Program-made: the position numbers and the translations under genes
Notes under the pieces: generated by a model
The model's database searches: none
What the model saw: only the letters and a program-made list of their open reading frames with translations
Told to the model about the DNA's origin: nothing
Source of the DNA: CAZHRJ01 sp964534765
Lineage (GTDB): Bacteria > Lindowbacteria > 2-12-FULL-62-27
Assembly (NCBI GenBank): GCA_964534765.1
Contig: CAZHRJ010000165.1
Coordinates: 1 to 6,045 of the forward strand
Direction of reading: 5' to 3'
DNA: 6,045 bases
Shown here: one piece after another, positions 5,268 through 6,045 of the stretch
How the letters are laid out: each line of letters opens with the position of its first letter
Numbering within the stretch: the stretch's first letter is position 1

Positions 5268-6044
5268 TCAGGTCTTCGGAGGCTTGGTCAGGACGGCGTT
5301 TTCGCCGTACAGGACCTTTGCTTCGATGTCGGCGCCGGACGTGTGGAGCCGCTTGAATTCATCAACACTGTTGATGTATATCGCTGCGCTGTCGGGATCG
5401 AACGGCCAGCGGTCGTCTGTGCGGATTCTTCTACGAATATGACCGGAGACCATGCCCCGCCTTTTGGATTTAGAAATACTGCGTGATTTGCCTTTAGCCC
5501 GAAAAGTTAAAACCACACCGTCTGTAACCTCTTTTAGCCGATTGAACTGATCATCCGTCAAGCTCCGGAATCGCACTGCCAGAACAACATGATCCGGAGT
5601 GGGTGGACCACCAGTCCATCGGAGGCTGTCCGTGTCGCTTGGCGACGCCCCCAGTCCGGATCCGTAGAGAACGGTCGATCTGGAGAAGACCAGCCCCCCC
5701 ACCATTTCCCGATCGAATGGCCATGTTGCAGAGCGAAGCGCCCGCTCGATGTCGGCCCTGAGCGGCGTGGTCTCCGGATAAAACGTGACCTGAAGAACTC
5801 CGACGTCGCGAGACGCGTTGGCCACCATGGAGCTGGATGCGATGGCGCCTGGCTCAAATTGGTTGACCACGAGTTTGATACGATCCCGGAGACTATCCCA
5901 ATATTTTTCCGGCACGCCGGAAAACTTGACCGCCAGGACGACGGCGGCGGGCGCGGGCGCGGTCAGCGACTCATCCCAAGACGGATAATATGAACCTGAA
6001 AAAACGGCGAACCGGTGTATTTTTGGGCAGTTTCCGAGGGGAAG
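5268..6044 (-). CDS. Hypothetical protein with internal ~105-120-residue repeats (5' partial)
   Basis: I do not recognise this family. The frame is open from the right edge to the TGA at 5270-5268, 258 codons, with no stop or ATG start. The first usual start codon in frame, GTG 5915, falls inside the repeat and is probably not the real start. Numbering from the edge, two units share ordered motifs: VVLAVKF (35-41), WPFD (108-111), VLYG (125-128), then VVLAVRF (153-159), WPFD (213-216), VLYG (244-247). The edge residues A-V-F-S-G-S (13-18), followed by a Ser/Pro-rich linker and VVLAVKF, resemble the linker between the two units, so an earlier unit probably lies outside the window. The last unit carries a basic stretch, KGKSRSISKSKRRG (184-197). 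A short A/P-rich run (29-34) separates units. Soluble alternating strands and helices seem likely; no signal peptide can be judged because the N terminus is missing. It lies 99 bases upstream of the CRP-family gene on the same strand, so the pair may or may not be one transcript. Confidence 0.75.
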   Translation of the reverse strand, partial: LPLGNCPKIHRFAVFSGSYYPSWDESLTAPAPAAVVLAVKFSGVPEKYWDSLRDRIKLVVNQFEPGAIASSSMVANASRDVGVLQVTFYPETTPLRADIERALRSATWPFDREMVGGLVFSRSTVLYGSGLGASPSDTDSLRWTGGPPTPDHVVLAVRFRSLTDDQFNRLKEVTDGVVLTFRAKGKSRSISKSKRRGMVSGHIRRRIRTDDRWPFDPDSAAIYINSVDEFKRLHTSGADIEAKVLYGENAVLTKPPKT

Positions 6045-6045
6045 G

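Noticed and set aside
5589..5993. 134-codon plus-strand reading frame opposite the repeat protein
   Set aside because: It is Arg/Gly-rich with no motif, while the minus-strand frame contains an ordered internal repeat that chance would not produce.

Overview
The window looks like one end of a GC-rich bacterial contig, probably from an uncultivated Gram-negative or related lineage; the sequence does not fix the phylum. The first 12 bases match the inner part of the Tn5/Nextera mosaic-end adapter, so the left edge is probably a sequencing-fragment end rather than native DNA. The right edge carries no adapter and cuts through an open reading frame.

Left half, + strand, 1-3611: a tightly packed oligopeptide ABC transporter operon, oppB (5' end missing), oppC, oppD and oppF. 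oppB and oppC overlap by 11 bases, oppC and oppD are 4 bases apart, and oppD and oppF are 30 bases apart. The last gap has been lengthened by a perfect 17-bp tandem duplication that includes the oppD stop codon. OppB and OppC form the membrane channel, and OppD and OppF are the two ATPases, each with a C-terminal cysteine set of the kind that binds an iron-sulfur cluster. The substrate-binding protein OppA is not in the window; it may lie upstream of the truncated oppB or elsewhere.

Right half, - strand, 6044-3668, converging on the operon: a hypothetical repeat protein (5' end outside the window), then a CRP/FNR-family regulator, then a short biotin-protein ligase (birA) that begins 10 bases after the regulator's stop. 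The regulator and birA are probably one transcript. A weak sigma70-like promoter can be proposed in the 99-base gap upstream of the regulator. Only 56 bases separate the oppF and birA stops, with no convincing terminator.

The most unusual item is the protein at the right edge. It contains a roughly 105-120-residue internal repeat marked in order by VVLAV[K/R]F, WPFD and VLYG, with one complete unit, a final unit and the tail of an earlier unit. I do not recognise the family. The rest of the window is well-understood housekeeping and transport content; no mobile element, CRISPR array, tRNA or rRNA was seen.
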